A DNA stretch of 64,000 nucleotides, taken from NCBI RefSeq assembly GCF_022414575.1, contig NZ_JADWYQ010000013.1:62001-126000 (forward strand), written 5' to 3'. Below the pieces are notes generated by a model. The model made no database searches. It was not told the DNA's origin and saw only the letters and a list, made by a program, of their open reading frames with translations. This stretch comes from Streptomyces sp. MUM 178J. GTDB lineage: Bacteria; Actinomycetota; Actinomycetes; Streptomycetales; Streptomycetaceae. The position numbers and the translations under genes were made by a program. This document shows, piece after piece, positions 25,453 through 34,966 of this stretch. Numbering within the stretch: position 1 is the stretch's first letter; each line of letters begins with the position of its first letter.

Positions 25453-26538
25453 ATGCCGCAGCAGGTGCAAGGCGTGGTCGCCCCGGGCAGGGACGAGCCG
25501 GTGTGCGTCGAGACGATCACCGTGCCGGACCCGGGGCCGGGAGAGGCCGTGGTCCGGGTGCAGGCCTGCGGGGTCTGCCACACCGATCTGCACTACAAAC
25601 AGGGCGGCATCAGCGACGACTTCCCTTTCCTCCTCGGCCATGAGGCCGCGGGCGTGGTGGAGTCCGTCGGCGACGGGGTGAGTGATGTGGTGCCCGGTGA
25701 CTTCGTGGTCCTCAACTGGCGTGCCGTGTGCGGGCGCTGCCGCGCCTGTCTGCGCGGTCGCCCCTGGTACTGCTTCGACACCCACAACGCCCGGCAGAAG
25801 ATGACTCTCGGCGACGGCACGGAGCTCTCACCGGCGCTCGGCATCGGCGCGTTCGCCGAGAAGACCCTCGTCGCCGCGGGCCAGTGCACCAAGGTGGACC
25901 CGGCCGTCGCGCCCTCCGTGGCCGGACTGCTCGGCTGCGGCGTCATGGCGGGCATCGGGGCCGCCGTCAACACCGGCCAGGTCGGCCGTGGCGACACCGT
26001 GGCCGTCATCGGCTGCGGCGGCGTCGGGGACGCGGCGATCGTCGGCGCGCGGCTGGCGGGCGCGGCGAAGGTGATCGCCGTGGACGTCGACGCCCGCAAA
26101 CTGGACATCGCACGGACGATGGGCGCCACTCACACCGTGGACTCCCGCACCGCGGATCCCGTCGAGGCCATCCGCGAAATCACCGGCGGCTTCGGCGTGG
26201 ACGTCGTCATCGAGGCCGTCGGCCGCCCGGAGACGTACAAACAGGCCTTCTACGCCCGCGATCTGGCGGGGACCGTCGTGCTGGTCGGCGTCCCCACGCC
26301 CGACATGACGCTGGAACTGCCCCTGCTGGACGTGTTCGGCCGCGGCGGCGCGCTCAAGTCGTCCTGGTACGGCGACTGTCTGCCCTCCCGTGACTTCCCC
26401 ATGCTGATCGATCTCCATCAGCAGGGCCGTATCGACCTCGCCGCCTTCGTCACCGAGACCATCTCACTGGGCGAGGTGGAGAAGGCGTTCGCCCGGATGC
26501 ACGAGGGAGACGTGCTGCGCTCGGTGGTGGTCCTCTGA
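25453..26538 (+). CDS. mscR: S-(hydroxymethyl)mycothiol dehydrogenase
   Basis: A 361-aa zinc dehydrogenase that oxidises the formaldehyde-mycothiol adduct with NAD+, the actinobacterial counterpart of glutathione-dependent formaldehyde dehydrogenase; related activity on S-nitrosomycothiol is known. Catalytic zinc: C42 (GVCHTD) and H63-E64; structural zinc: C93, C96, C99 and C107. The block [20 protein letters not shown], followed by [11 protein letters not shown], is diagnostic for this branch rather than for general alcohol dehydrogenases. In relatives the next gene encodes a metallo-beta-lactamase-fold hydrolase that would split the product; here that partner is reduced to a stub that begins on the stop codon (TGATG). 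A perfect 10-base inverted repeat lies just before the start. Confidence 0.92.
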   Translation: MPQQVQGVVAPGRDEPVCVETITVPDPGPGEAVVRVQACGVCHTDLHYKQGGISDDFPFLLGHEAAGVVESVGDGVSDVVPGDFVVLNWRAVCGRCRACLRGRPWYCFDTHNARQKMTLGDGTELSPALGIGAFAEKTLVAAGQCTKVDPAVAPSVAGLLGCGVMAGIGAAVNTGQVGRGDTVAVIGCGGVGDAAIVGARLAGAAKVIAVDVDARKLDIARTMGATHTVDSRTADPVEAIREITGGFGVDVVIEAVGRPETYKQAFYARDLAGTVVLVGVPTPDMTLELPLLDVFGRGGALKSSWYGDCLPSRDFPMLIDLHQQGRIDLAAFVTETISLGEVEKAFARMHEGDVLRSVVVL

Positions 26539-26672
26539 TGGCCGTCCGCATCGACCGGCTCGTCACCGCGAGCGTCTTCACCCTCGACGGCGGCCGCACG
26601 CGCACGGATACGCGCACGGGCAGGGCCGGGCCCCGTCCAGGGCATTCCCGGTCGCCAAGCCCGAAGTGGTAG
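26538..26672 (+). pseudogene. Truncated MBL-fold partner of mscR
   Basis: A 44-codon stub starting on the mscR stop (TGATG). Its first 19 residues [19 protein letters not shown] match the beginning of the metallo-beta-lactamase-fold hydrolase usually encoded after mscR, which continues into a WDVDNNVWIV-type strand. Here the sequence changes to an Arg/Thr/Pro-rich run (GGRTRTDTRTGRAG) and stops. The breakpoint lies near CGCACG/CGCACGG short repeats at 26596-26621, compatible with a deletion between short repeats. No zinc motif remains. Confidence 0.65.
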
Positions 26673-26682
26673 AACGGGAAAC

Positions 26683-29364
26683 ATGAAGCAAAGCCGCACC
26701 AAGGGGCTTTTCGGGCGAATACGCTCGATCCCCGGTGTGCGCACCGTCGCCGGTCAGGTGTTCGTGCTGCAGATCGCGATCGTGCTGCTCCTCGTGGTCG
26801 CGGCCGTCGTCGCCCTGCTGCTGCAGTCCCGGAACGACGTCAACATGGCGGCCCGCGACCGCTCCGTGGCCGTCGCCGAGACATTCGCGCAGTCGCCGGG
26901 CATCCAGACCGCCCTGAAGAGCCCCGACCCGACCCAGGTGCTCCAGCCGATCGCCGACAACGTGGTCAGGACCGCCAACGTCGACTTCCTCGTGGTGACG
27001 GACACGAACGCGATCCGCTACACCCACCCCATCCCGGACCGCATCGGCAAGCAGTTCGTGGGCAACATCCAGCCCGCCCTGGATGGCGAAGTGGTCGTCG
27101 AGTGGATCACCGGCACCATCGGCCCCCTGGTCCAGGCCATTGTTCCGGTCACCGAGGACGACGGCACCGTCATCGGGACCGTGACGTCCGGGGTCACCGT
27201 CGAGAACGTCACCGGCAGGGCGAACGAGCAGCTGCCCGTGGTGGTCGGCGCCGGCGGAGCCGCCCTCGTCCTCGCCACCGGCGGCGCGGCCCTGATCAGC
27301 ACCCGGCTGCGCCGGCAGACGCACGGCCTCGGCCCGACCGAGATGACGCGGATGTACGACCACCACGACGCCGTGCTGCACGCCGTCCGGGAGGGCGTGA
27401 TCATCGTCGACGGCGAACGGCGCCTGGTTCTCGTCAACGACGAGGCGCGCCGCCTGCTCGGCCTGCCCCCCGGCGCCGAGGGCCGGCGGGTCGCAGAGTA
27501 CGACCTGAGCCCGCCCATCGCCGAGTTGCTGGAGTCGGGACGGTCGGTGACCGACGAGGTGTATCCGGCCGGTGACCTGCTGCTGGCCGTCAACCAGCGG
27601 GCGACCGGCGAGAGCGGCGGTCCGCCCGGCAGCGTCGCGACCCTGCGTGACACCACCGAACTGCGTGAGCTGTCGGGACGCGCGGACGTGGCCCACGCCC
27701 GGCTCCGGTTGCTCTACCAGGCCGGGCTGAAGATCGGCAGCACCCTGGACGTGGTGCAGACCGCGGGGGAGCTGACGGATTTCGCCGTCCCCCGGTTCGC
27801 GGACTTCGCGACCGTGGATCTGCTGGAGCGGATACTCACGGGCGACGAGCCGATCGCGACGGGGCGGAACTCCTACCCGATGCGGCGCGTCGCCCTCTCC
27901 GGAGTCCGCGCCGATCCTCCGATCTACCCCGAGGGGTCCTTGATCAACTTTGTTTCCGCGACGCCTCAGGCCACCGGCTTCCAGAGCGGCCAGGCGATGC
28001 TGGAAGCGGACCTGGGCGCCTACGCGGGCTGGCAGGAGCAGGACCCCGTCCGGGCGCGCAGGATGGTGCACTACGGGCTGCACTCGATGATCAGTGTTCC
28101 GCTGCGGGCGAGGGGCGACGTCCTGGGCGTGGTCACGTTCTGGCGCTCTCGGACACCCCAGTCGTTCGACCAGGACGACGTGTCGGTCGCCGAGGAGCTC
28201 GTCGCCCGCGCGGCTCTGGCCGTCGACAACGCCCGGCGCTACACCCGGGAACACACGATGGCGGTCACGCTCCAGCGCAGCCTGCTGCCCAGCGTGCTGC
28301 CGCAGCAGCGGGCGCTCGACGTGGCGCACCGCTATATGCCGGCCCATGCGGCAGTCGGCGGCGTCGGCGGCGACTGGTTCGACGTCATCCCGCTGTCCGG
28401 AGCGCGCGTGGCCATGGTCGTCGGCGACGTCGTCGGCCATGGCCTGCACGCGGCGGCGACGATGGGCCGCCTGCGCACGGCCGTGCACAACTTCGCCGCT
28501 CTGGATCTGTCGCCCGACGAGCTGCTGTGGAACCTGGACGAGCTGGTGACCCGCATCGACCAGGACGAGGCCGGCGGCGCGCGGGCGGCGATGACGGGCG
28601 CCACCTGCCTGTACATGATCTACGACCCGGTCTCCCGGCGGTGCACCATGGCGCGGGCCGGGCATCTCGAACCGGCGTTGGTGAGCCCCGACGGCGGCGT
28701 GGAGTTCCCCGAACTGCCCGGAGGCCCGCCCCTCGGCCTCGGCGGAATGCCCTTCGAGACGATGGAACTGGAGCTGCCGGAAGGCAGTCGGCTGGTCCTC
28801 TTCACCGACGGCCTGATCGAGAGCCGTGAGCGTGACATCGACACGGGACTGGAGCTGCTGCGCCGGGCTCTGGCGACCGCTCCGCCGACACCCGAGGGAA
28901 CCTGCGGTGCGGTGCTCGACGCCCTGCTGCCCGACCAGCCAACCGACGATGTGGCGCTGCTCGTCGCCCGCACCATGGTGCTGGCCGAGGACCAGGTCGC
29001 CGACTGGGACGTGGCATCCGACCCCTCCGCCGTCCGCACGATGCGGGAGGCGGTGACGGAGAAGCTGGCCGCCTGGGGGCTGGACGAGCTGGCGTTCACC
29101 ACCGAACTGGTCCTCAGCGAGTTGATCACCAATGCGATCCGGTACACCTCCGGTCCCATCAGGGTGCGGCTCATCCGGGACCGTACGCTGATCTGCGAGG
29201 TGTGGGACTCCAGCAGCACCTCGCCGCATCTGCGGCACGCGGCGACCATGGACGAGGGCGGCCGGGGGCTGTTCCTGGTCGCGCAGTTCGCCGACCGCTG
29301 GGGCACGCGCTACACGGCCGACGGCAAGATCATCTGGGCTGAACAGCCACTGCCCGAGGAATGA
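26683..29364 (+). CDS. SpoIIE-type phosphatase with sensor, PAS, GAF and ATPase domains
   Basis: An 893-aa membrane signalling protein. TM1 is about residues 20-48, an extracytoplasmic sensor domain (cache-like, with FLVVTDTNAIRYTHP) runs to TM2 near 186-207, then a PAS domain (VREGVIIVDGERRLVLVNDE), a GAF-like domain, a SpoIIE PP2C phosphatase (GGDWFDVIPL, VVGDVVGHG, DGLIESRERD) and a C-terminal anti-sigma-type HATPase (LSELITNAIRYT). Metal-binding Asp residues are present. This layout fits a partner-switching module that controls a sigma factor by dephosphorylating an anti-sigma antagonist and by phosphorylating it through the kinase end. No anti-sigma or antagonist gene is adjacent, so the targets are elsewhere. 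Confidence 0.92.
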   Translation: MKQSRTKGLFGRIRSIPGVRTVAGQVFVLQIAIVLLLVVAAVVALLLQSRNDVNMAARDRSVAVAETFAQSPGIQTALKSPDPTQVLQPIADNVVRTANVDFLVVTDTNAIRYTHPIPDRIGKQFVGNIQPALDGEVVVEWITGTIGPLVQAIVPVTEDDGTVIGTVTSGVTVENVTGRANEQLPVVVGAGGAALVLATGGAALISTRLRRQTHGLGPTEMTRMYDHHDAVLHAVREGVIIVDGERRLVLVNDEARRLLGLPPGAEGRRVAEYDLSPPIAELLESGRSVTDEVYPAGDLLLAVNQRATGESGGPPGSVATLRDTTELRELSGRADVAHARLRLLYQAGLKIGSTLDVVQTAGELTDFAVPRFADFATVDLLERILTGDEPIATGRNSYPMRRVALSGVRADPPIYPEGSLINFVSATPQATGFQSGQAMLEADLGAYAGWQEQDPVRARRMVHYGLHSMISVPLRARGDVLGVVTFWRSRTPQSFDQDDVSVAEELVARAALAVDNARRYTREHTMAVTLQRSLLPSVLPQQRALDVAHRYMPAHAAVGGVGGDWFDVIPLSGARVAMVVGDVVGHGLHAAATMGRLRTAVHNFAALDLSPDELLWNLDELVTRIDQDEAGGARAAMTGATCLYMIYDPVSRRCTMARAGHLEPALVSPDGGVEFPELPGGPPLGLGGMPFETMELELPEGSRLVLFTDGLIESRERDIDTGLELLRRALATAPPTPEGTCGAVLDALLPDQPTDDVALLVARTMVLAEDQVADWDVASDPSAVRTMREAVTEKLAAWGLDELAFTTELVLSELITNAIRYTSGPIRVRLIRDRTLICEVWDSSSTSPHLRHAATMDEGGRGLFLVAQFADRWGTRYTADGKIIWAEQPLPEE

Positions 29365-29454
29365 GGGCCGCGGGCGTGCCGACAGCGGCCACGGCGCACC
29401 GGCAGACACGTCCCTCGGGCGGGGAGCACTCCGCTTGCGGGACCGCGCCCGAGG

Positions 29455-30399
29455 TCACAGGGGGAGCCTCGACAGCTCACGGCGGCTCTCGAAGCGGCAC
29501 GGCTCGCCCGTGACCGGGTCCGTGAACTCCAGGACCTTCGCCAGCAGTTGCAGGGGACGCGCATAGTCGTCCGGGGCCTCGTCCCGTACCACCGGATACA
29601 GCGGGTCGTGCAGGATCGGCAGCCCGAGGCCGTTCATATGGACCCGCAGCTGATGCGTACGGCCCGTGGCCGGGGACAGCCGGTACCTGCCCAGCCCGCC
29701 CCGCTGCTCCGCCAGCTCGATCCGGCTCTCGCTGTTCGGTTCACCGCCCGGCACCTCACGGGCGGCGAGCACGCCCCGTTCCTTGACGATCCGGCTGCGC
29801 ACCGTCCGGGGCAGCGCCACACCGGGGTCGTAGGGCGCGATCGCCTCGTACTCCTTGCGCACCCGCCGGTCCCGGAACATCGTCTGGTACGCGCCGCGGT
29901 CCTCGGGGCGTACGACGAACAGCACCAGTCCGGCGGTGAGCCGGTCCAGCCGGTGCGCCGGCTGGAGGGCGGGAATCCCAAGCTCCGCGCGGAGCCGGGC
30001 AAGCGCCGTCTCGGTGACATGTCCGCCTCGCGGCGTGGTGGCGAGGAAGTGCGGCTTGTCGGCCACGACGAGCCGCTCGCCCCGGTACACGACCCCCACC
30101 TCGAACGGCACCCGCTCCTCCGGGGCGAAGTCCCGGTGGAACCACAGGTGCAACCCCTCGGCATACGGCTCGTCGGCCGCGACGCCACGCCCCTCCTCGC
30201 CGACGATCCGCCCGTCGCGGAACAGCGCGGCGACACTGTCGGCGCCGATCGCGCGGCCGTAGCGTGCGGCGAGGTACGCACCCACGGTGCCCCAGCCGCC
30301 CGCCGGATCCGCGGGCAGCCGGATGTGCACAGGATCGATCCCGTCACGCTGTGCGAGCGGCGACGGCCGGGCGGCGCGTCTGCCGGGTCTGCGTCTCAC
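29455..30399 (-). CDS. RluA-family RNA pseudouridine synthase
   Basis: A 314-aa enzyme that isomerises uridine in RNA. The catalytic Asp is in HRLDRLTAGLVLF; RVRKEYEAIAP and TGRTHQLRVHMNGLGLPI are typical of the RluA/RluC/RluD branch. The first 60 residues replace the S4 domain by a shorter VPxG-type region. Which rRNA or tRNA position is modified is not known. Start is the GTG at 30399 (VRRRPGRRAA): the frame is open to 30723, but that part is Arg/Ala-rich noise. No clear ribosome site is visible. It diverges from the defence island kinase. Confidence 0.87.
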   Translation of the reverse strand: MRRRPGRRAARPSPLAQRDGIDPVHIRLPADPAGGWGTVGAYLAARYGRAIGADSVAALFRDGRIVGEEGRGVAADEPYAEGLHLWFHRDFAPEERVPFEVGVVYRGERLVVADKPHFLATTPRGGHVTETALARLRAELGIPALQPAHRLDRLTAGLVLFVVRPEDRGAYQTMFRDRRVRKEYEAIAPYDPGVALPRTVRSRIVKERGVLAAREVPGGEPNSESRIELAEQRGGLGRYRLSPATGRTHQLRVHMNGLGLPILHDPLYPVVRDEAPDDYARPLQLLAKVLEFTDPVTGEPCRFESRRELSRLPL

Positions 30400-30734
30400 G
30401 TCGAGACTGTACGTGAGGCGTGAGGCGTGAGGCAGCAGGTGCTGCGGCCGGCCGAGGTCGTGGTCGCCGTCCCCGGCTCCGGCCGTGATACGGGCCCTGG
30501 CCCGGAACCGTCTCATCAACCGGTGGGGAGCCGAAGCAGCCCGGCCGCCATGATCCGCGCAGCCGTGTCCAACTCGCGACGGCTCTACACCGATCCCGCA
30601 TCTCACCGACGGCATGACCCTCGGCTCTCCGGTGGCGTGCGACGAATCCGCGGTGCATCCGCTGAGAGCGGCGCGGCCCATGAGGCGAGGTAAGTCGCAG
30701 GCAGCATAGGGGCGTTGAGCCATTCCACTGATAA
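30400..30734. other. Left edge of the defence island, no gene seen
   Basis: Between the pseudouridine synthase start and the kinase promoter. Open frames here are short, Arg/Pro-rich and without a ribosome site. The composition is a little less G/C-extreme toward the right. The left junction of the island probably lies in or near this stretch. I looked for a copy of the tRNA-Leu 3' end (attachment-site repeat) and saw none. Confidence 0.45.
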
Positions 30735-30760
30735 CCTGCCTTTCATCTAGTCAAGGCAGG
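30735..30760. promoter_or_regulatory. Inverted repeat before the kinase gene
   Basis: CCTGCCTT (30735-30742) and AAGGCAGG (30753-30760) are perfect 8-base arms with a 10-base A/T-rich centre (TCATCTAGTC). It ends 14 bases before ATG and just before the GGGGGA ribosome site. It could be the operator of the whole island or a hairpin controlling kinase translation. Confidence 0.55.
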
Positions 30761-30774
30761 ATGCCACGGGGGAA

Positions 30775-31881
30775 ATGGTGCTGCAGCCGCTCAGGCCGGC
30801 TGACCCGACGAGGGTCGGCAACTTCCGGCTGATCGGCCGTCTGGGCCAGGGTTCGATGGGCGTGGTCTACCTCGGCTACCGCTCGACGCGTCCGGTCGCG
30901 GTGAAGGTCGTCAGACCGCAGCTCGCGGAGGACGAGTACTTCCGCAAGCGCTTCGCCCTGGAGCTGGAGGCGATCCGCCGCGTCGGCGGCTTCCACACCG
31001 CCGCTCTGGTGGGCGCCGACTCGCGAGCCGCGACGCCGTGGATCGCCACCCAGTACATCAACGCGCCCTCACTGCTGGAACTGGTGGAGCAGCACGGCCC
31101 GGTCAGCGAACTGGGTGCGTGGTGGCTGGCAGCGGGTCTCGCGGACGCCCTGATGCACATCCACTCAGTACGTTTACTGCACCGGGACCTCAAGCCCGGC
31201 AACGTCCTGGTCGCTGCGGACGGCGTCCGGGTCATAGACTTCGGCATCTCCCACGTCAGCGGCGGTACCGGCCTGACCTCGGCGAGCGCGGCTCTCGGCA
31301 CCCTCGCCTACATGGCACCGGAGCAGGCAGCGGACTCCCGTAAGGCCAGCGAGGCGTCGGACGTCTACAGCCTCGGTGCCACGCTGGTGCACGCGGCGAC
31401 CGGCCACGTCCCCTTCTACGCACAGATGCCGGCGCAGCGGACGCTGGACATCCAGCCCGACCTGAGCGGCCTCCCGCCCACGCTGCTCGACCTGGTCACC
31501 CACACGCTGGCCTTCGACGCCGAGGACCGGCCGACGGCACAGAGCGTGCTGGAGGAGGCGATGGGACGCCTGTTCGACTTCGGTGTGCCGACGGAGGCGC
31601 AGGCGTACCCGCCGCTTCCCGAGGCCTTCCTCGCGGCGGTGCTGGAGCGGCAGGCCACACCGGTCGAGGCACCGGATCCCGTACCGGATCCGCATGCCGC
31701 GGTGGACGCCGAGCCGGACGGCGCTGCGGACATCGCCCCCGAGCCGGTGCCCGAGCCCGCTGTGTTGCCCCGGCCCGCAGAGCCGCTCGATCCCGGGCGC
31801 CGGCCGGACGCCACGCCGGACCGCTGGGCCGCTCGATGGCGCAGCCGTATCGAGGACCGCCGCGGCGACTACGGCGGCTGA
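30775..31881 (+). CDS. Serine/threonine protein kinase opening the defence island
   Basis: A 368-aa Hanks-type kinase. Glycine loop GQGSMGVV, Lys44 in VAVKVV, catalytic HRDLKPGN with Asp138, DFG at 155-157 and APE in GTLAYMAPEQA are all intact. The last 90 residues are acidic and Pro-rich. There is no membrane helix and no PASTA domain, so it is cytosolic, unlike PknB types. It may phosphorylate an island protein, much as kinases accompany some BREX/Pgl loci. Leu134, next to the catalytic loop, is encoded by TTA (31174-31176), the rare codon read by the bldA tRNA in Streptomyces. It lies 99 bases before the SNF2-type helicase. A Septu- or DISARM-core role for it is not established. Confidence 0.9.
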   Translation: MVLQPLRPADPTRVGNFRLIGRLGQGSMGVVYLGYRSTRPVAVKVVRPQLAEDEYFRKRFALELEAIRRVGGFHTAALVGADSRAATPWIATQYINAPSLLELVEQHGPVSELGAWWLAAGLADALMHIHSVRLLHRDLKPGNVLVAADGVRVIDFGISHVSGGTGLTSASAALGTLAYMAPEQAADSRKASEASDVYSLGATLVHAATGHVPFYAQMPAQRTLDIQPDLSGLPPTLLDLVTHTLAFDAEDRPTAQSVLEEAMGRLFDFGVPTEAQAYPPLPEAFLAAVLERQATPVEAPDPVPDPHAAVDAEPDGAADIAPEPVPEPAVLPRPAEPLDPGRRPDATPDRWAARWRSRIEDRRGDYGG

Positions 31882-31928
31882 GCCCGCCAAACCCACGCAC
31901 CAACCACAGACGCACAGTGCTCGAACGG

Positions 31929-31960
31929 CACAGCAGCAGAGCAGCACAGCAGCAGAGCAG
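31929..31960. repeat. Direct repeat in the kinase-helicase gap
   Basis: CACAGCAGCAGAGCAG occurs twice in tandem. It sits just before the AAGGAGA ribosome site of the SNF2-type gene, in the only sizeable gap at the start of the operon. Lower G+C than the flanking genes. Slippage product or leader element. Confidence 0.75.
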
Positions 31961-31980
31961 CAATCGAAGGAGACCCGCCG

Positions 31981-34962
31981 ATGACCACCGTCACCGACAG
32001 TGCGTCAGGCAACGTCCCGGGCGATGCGTCCGGCGGCGTCCGGTTTGCCGCAGGGATGCAGGTCCGTGCCCGCGACGAGGACTGGCTGGTCGTGGAGGCC
32101 GTGGAAGCCGCCAAGGACGGCACCCGCCTGGACGTACGGGGCATCTCGCCCCTGGTCCGCGACCAGCGGGCGGTCTTCTTCGCGCACGAAAGCCTCGACC
32201 AGGTGACCCCGCTGCGCCCCGAGGACACCGAGCTCGTCCCGGACGACTCCCCCGAGTGCCGCCGTTCGCGCCTGTTCATCGACGCGTTGATGCGCAAGAC
32301 CCCGCTGCCCCTCTCCGAGCAGCGCCTCGCCACCGTGGGCACCCACCTCGCCGACGACCTCGCCTACCAGCGCGAACCCGCCAAGACCGCCCTGCGCGCC
32401 CTGCGCCCCCGGCTGCTGATTGCGGACGCGGTCGGTCTCGGCAAGACGCTCGAGGTCGGGCTGCTGCTGTCCGAGCTGGTCAGGCGCGGACGCGGTGAGC
32501 GCATCCTGGTGGTGACGCCGAAGCACATCCTGGAGCAGTTCCAGCACGAGCTGTGGACGCGCTTCGCGATCCCGGTGGTGCGGCTGGACTCGGCCGGCAT
32601 CGAGCGGATCAAGAACGACATACCCGCCGGCCGCAACCCCTTCTCCTACTACAAGCGCGCGATCATCTCGATCGACACCCTGCGCTCCGACCGATGGCGC
32701 AGCCATCTCATGCAGGTCACCTGGGACGCCGTAGTCATCGACGAGTCGCACAAGCTCATCAACTCCGGGACGAAGAACAACCGCCTCGCGCAGCTCCTCG
32801 CGCCGAAGACCGACGCCCTGATCCTGGCCAGCGCCACACCGCACAACGGCCAGCGGGAGTCCTTCGGCGAGCTGCTGAGCCTCCTCGACCCGACGGCCAT
32901 CCCCGACACCAGCGACTACGACGAGACGCAGCTCCAGCACCTCTACATCCGACGCCACAAGATGTCCCCCGACGTCTCCGCCGAGATCGGCCACATGTGG
33001 GCGACCCGCAAGCCGCCGGTCGCCATCGACTGCATGGCGACCCCGGCCGAGCAGCAGGTCTTCGACGAGCTGTACGACGTCTGGATCGATCCGAAGGACG
33101 GCCGCAAGCCCCCTGTCTCCGGCAAGGGCGCCCGGCTCTTCCCCTACACCCTGCTGAAGTCCTTCCTCTCCTCCCACTCCGCGCTCGTCGAAACGGTCGA
33201 CAACCGGATCGACAGCATCGACCGGAGCACCAACCCACAGGAACGCCAGGCCGAACGCGACGCACTGGTCAACCTCGGCACCATCGCCGAGGCCGTGGAC
33301 ATCGAGGACGCCGCCAAGTTCCGGCAGCTGGTGAAGGTCCTCAAGGAGGAGATCAAGGTCGGCCCCGGCTCCGACACCCGCGTCGTCATCTTCTCCGAGC
33401 GCCGTGCCACCCTGCAGATACTGCAGGACACCCTGCCGTCGGCCCTGGGCTTCGCCCCCAGCCGGGGAAAGACCAGCGGCGCCGTCCGCCAGCTCCACGG
33501 CGGCCTCTCCGACGACGAGCAGCAGCGCACCGTCAAGGACTTCGGTCTGGCAAGCAGCGAACTGCGGGTCCTGCTCACCGGCGACATCGCCGCCGAGGGC
33601 GTCAACCTGCACCGCCAGTGCCACCAGATGATCCACTACGACCTGCCCTGGTCGCTGATCACCATCGAGCAGCGCAACGGCCGTATCGACCGCTACGGCC
33701 AGCAGCACTCCCCGGAGATCCGCGCACTGCTGCTGCTCACCGCCGACGAGGACCCCGACCGCCCCTCGGCCGACCGGGCGGTGTCCGAGCGCCTGCTCAA
33801 GCGTGAGGACGAGGTCCACCGCACCCTCGGCGAGGCCGCCTCCATCCTCGGGCTGCGCGACGAGGACGCCGAGACGAACGCCATCATGGAACGGCTCCTG
33901 GCGAACGAGGAACCCTTCGACACGGCCGTGCCGTCGGTCCCGCTCGACCCCTTCGATGCGTTCCTCGCCGACCACACCCCGGACGGCGACTCACCGGGCT
34001 ACCGGGTGCCGCAACTGTTCGCCTCCACCCGCGCGTTCGTCGAAGAGGCCCTGGAGGAGATCTACGACAACCCGGAACAACGCATCGGCAAGCACTGGGA
34101 CGAGGACCACCCCAAGATGATGGTCTTCACCCCGGACCGGGAACTCCAGCGCCGCCTGCTGGTCCTCCCCAAGTCGTACCTGGACGAGCGGCAGGTCCTG
34201 GACCAGCTCCGCGTCACCTTCGACAAGCAGTTCGGCCAGGACCGGCTGGACCGTGCCCGCGAACGCAGCGGCAACCGCGCCAAGGGCGCGATCACCAAGC
34301 AGGAGCGCACCGAGACCTCCGGCTGGCCAGACGTCAGCTACCTCACGGACCAGCACCCGGTGGTGGAGTGGCTCACCGACAAGGTCCTCGTCAGACTCAC
34401 CCGCAACACCGCCCCCATCATCACGGCGGACGTCAGCGAACCTGTGTTCCTCACCCAGGGCATGTACTCCAACGCCAAGGGGCACCCGACCGTCCTGGCG
34501 TGGACGTGCGTGAGGGGCCTGACGAGCGGCACACCCGTCTTCGACGACGACCTGGTGGGCGTACTCGAACAGGCCGGGGTCAAGCCGGGAATGCTCAACC
34601 GGCCCTTCACCGGCGACAGGACTGCCCTCCAGGCACTGGTCCCGGCGGCGGTACAAGCGAGCCGCAACCACGTCGCCGCGCTGCGCAGCGAGCAGGAAAC
34701 CCCGCTGGTGGAACAACTCGTCGCGTATGAACAGCGGTTGGAGGCCTGGCGGAAGGCCAGCCTGTCGACGTTCGAGCAACTGAGCTTCAGCGGCATGCGG
34801 CGGAAGCACGAGGAGACGCGCGTGCAGAAGACCGCGGTGGAGGTCGAGCAGCTCATCGAGCAGCTGGCCACCCAGGGCGAGGCGATGGTGCGGGTGATCG
34901 GAGTCCTGGCACCCCCAGCGGCCGCCGGCGGCAACGCGATTCCGCAGCAGAGGGGAGCGTGA
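31981..34962 (+). CDS. SNF2-like helicase, DrmD type
   Basis: A 993-aa superfamily 2 ATPase. Motif I is LIADAVGLGKTLEVGLLL near residue 145, motif II is VIDESHKL near 252, motif III SATPHNG near 281. The second RecA domain holds LLTGDIAAEGVNL and IEQRNGRIDRYGQ near 535-577, with the conserved Arg finger. The C-terminal 350 residues are a family-specific domain. The type and the following methyltransferase match DrmD-DrmMI of class 1 DISARM. It likely translocates on DNA and helps block incoming phage DNA. Strong ribosome site GAAGGAGA. The stop is 4 bases before the methyltransferase GTG. Confidence 0.87.
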   Translation: MTTVTDSASGNVPGDASGGVRFAAGMQVRARDEDWLVVEAVEAAKDGTRLDVRGISPLVRDQRAVFFAHESLDQVTPLRPEDTELVPDDSPECRRSRLFIDALMRKTPLPLSEQRLATVGTHLADDLAYQREPAKTALRALRPRLLIADAVGLGKTLEVGLLLSELVRRGRGERILVVTPKHILEQFQHELWTRFAIPVVRLDSAGIERIKNDIPAGRNPFSYYKRAIISIDTLRSDRWRSHLMQVTWDAVVIDESHKLINSGTKNNRLAQLLAPKTDALILASATPHNGQRESFGELLSLLDPTAIPDTSDYDETQLQHLYIRRHKMSPDVSAEIGHMWATRKPPVAIDCMATPAEQQVFDELYDVWIDPKDGRKPPVSGKGARLFPYTLLKSFLSSHSALVETVDNRIDSIDRSTNPQERQAERDALVNLGTIAEAVDIEDAAKFRQLVKVLKEEIKVGPGSDTRVVIFSERRATLQILQDTLPSALGFAPSRGKTSGAVRQLHGGLSDDEQQRTVKDFGLASSELRVLLTGDIAAEGVNLHRQCHQMIHYDLPWSLITIEQRNGRIDRYGQQHSPEIRALLLLTADEDPDRPSADRAVSERLLKREDEVHRTLGEAASILGLRDEDAETNAIMERLLANEEPFDTAVPSVPLDPFDAFLADHTPDGDSPGYRVPQLFASTRAFVEEALEEIYDNPEQRIGKHWDEDHPKMMVFTPDRELQRRLLVLPKSYLDERQVLDQLRVTFDKQFGQDRLDRARERSGNRAKGAITKQERTETSGWPDVSYLTDQHPVVEWLTDKVLVRLTRNTAPIITADVSEPVFLTQGMYSNAKGHPTVLAWTCVRGLTSGTPVFDDDLVGVLEQAGVKPGMLNRPFTGDRTALQALVPAAVQASRNHVAALRSEQETPLVEQLVAYEQRLEAWRKASLSTFEQLSFSGMRRKHEETRVQKTAVEVEQLIEQLATQGEAMVRVIGVLAPPAAAGGNAIPQQRGA

Positions 34963-34966
34963 CACC

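Noticed and set aside
30400..30774. A left attachment-site copy of the tRNA-Leu 3' end
   Set aside because: Reading by eye I found no stretch matching the last 20 bases of the tRNA gene. The left end of the island therefore remains undefined.
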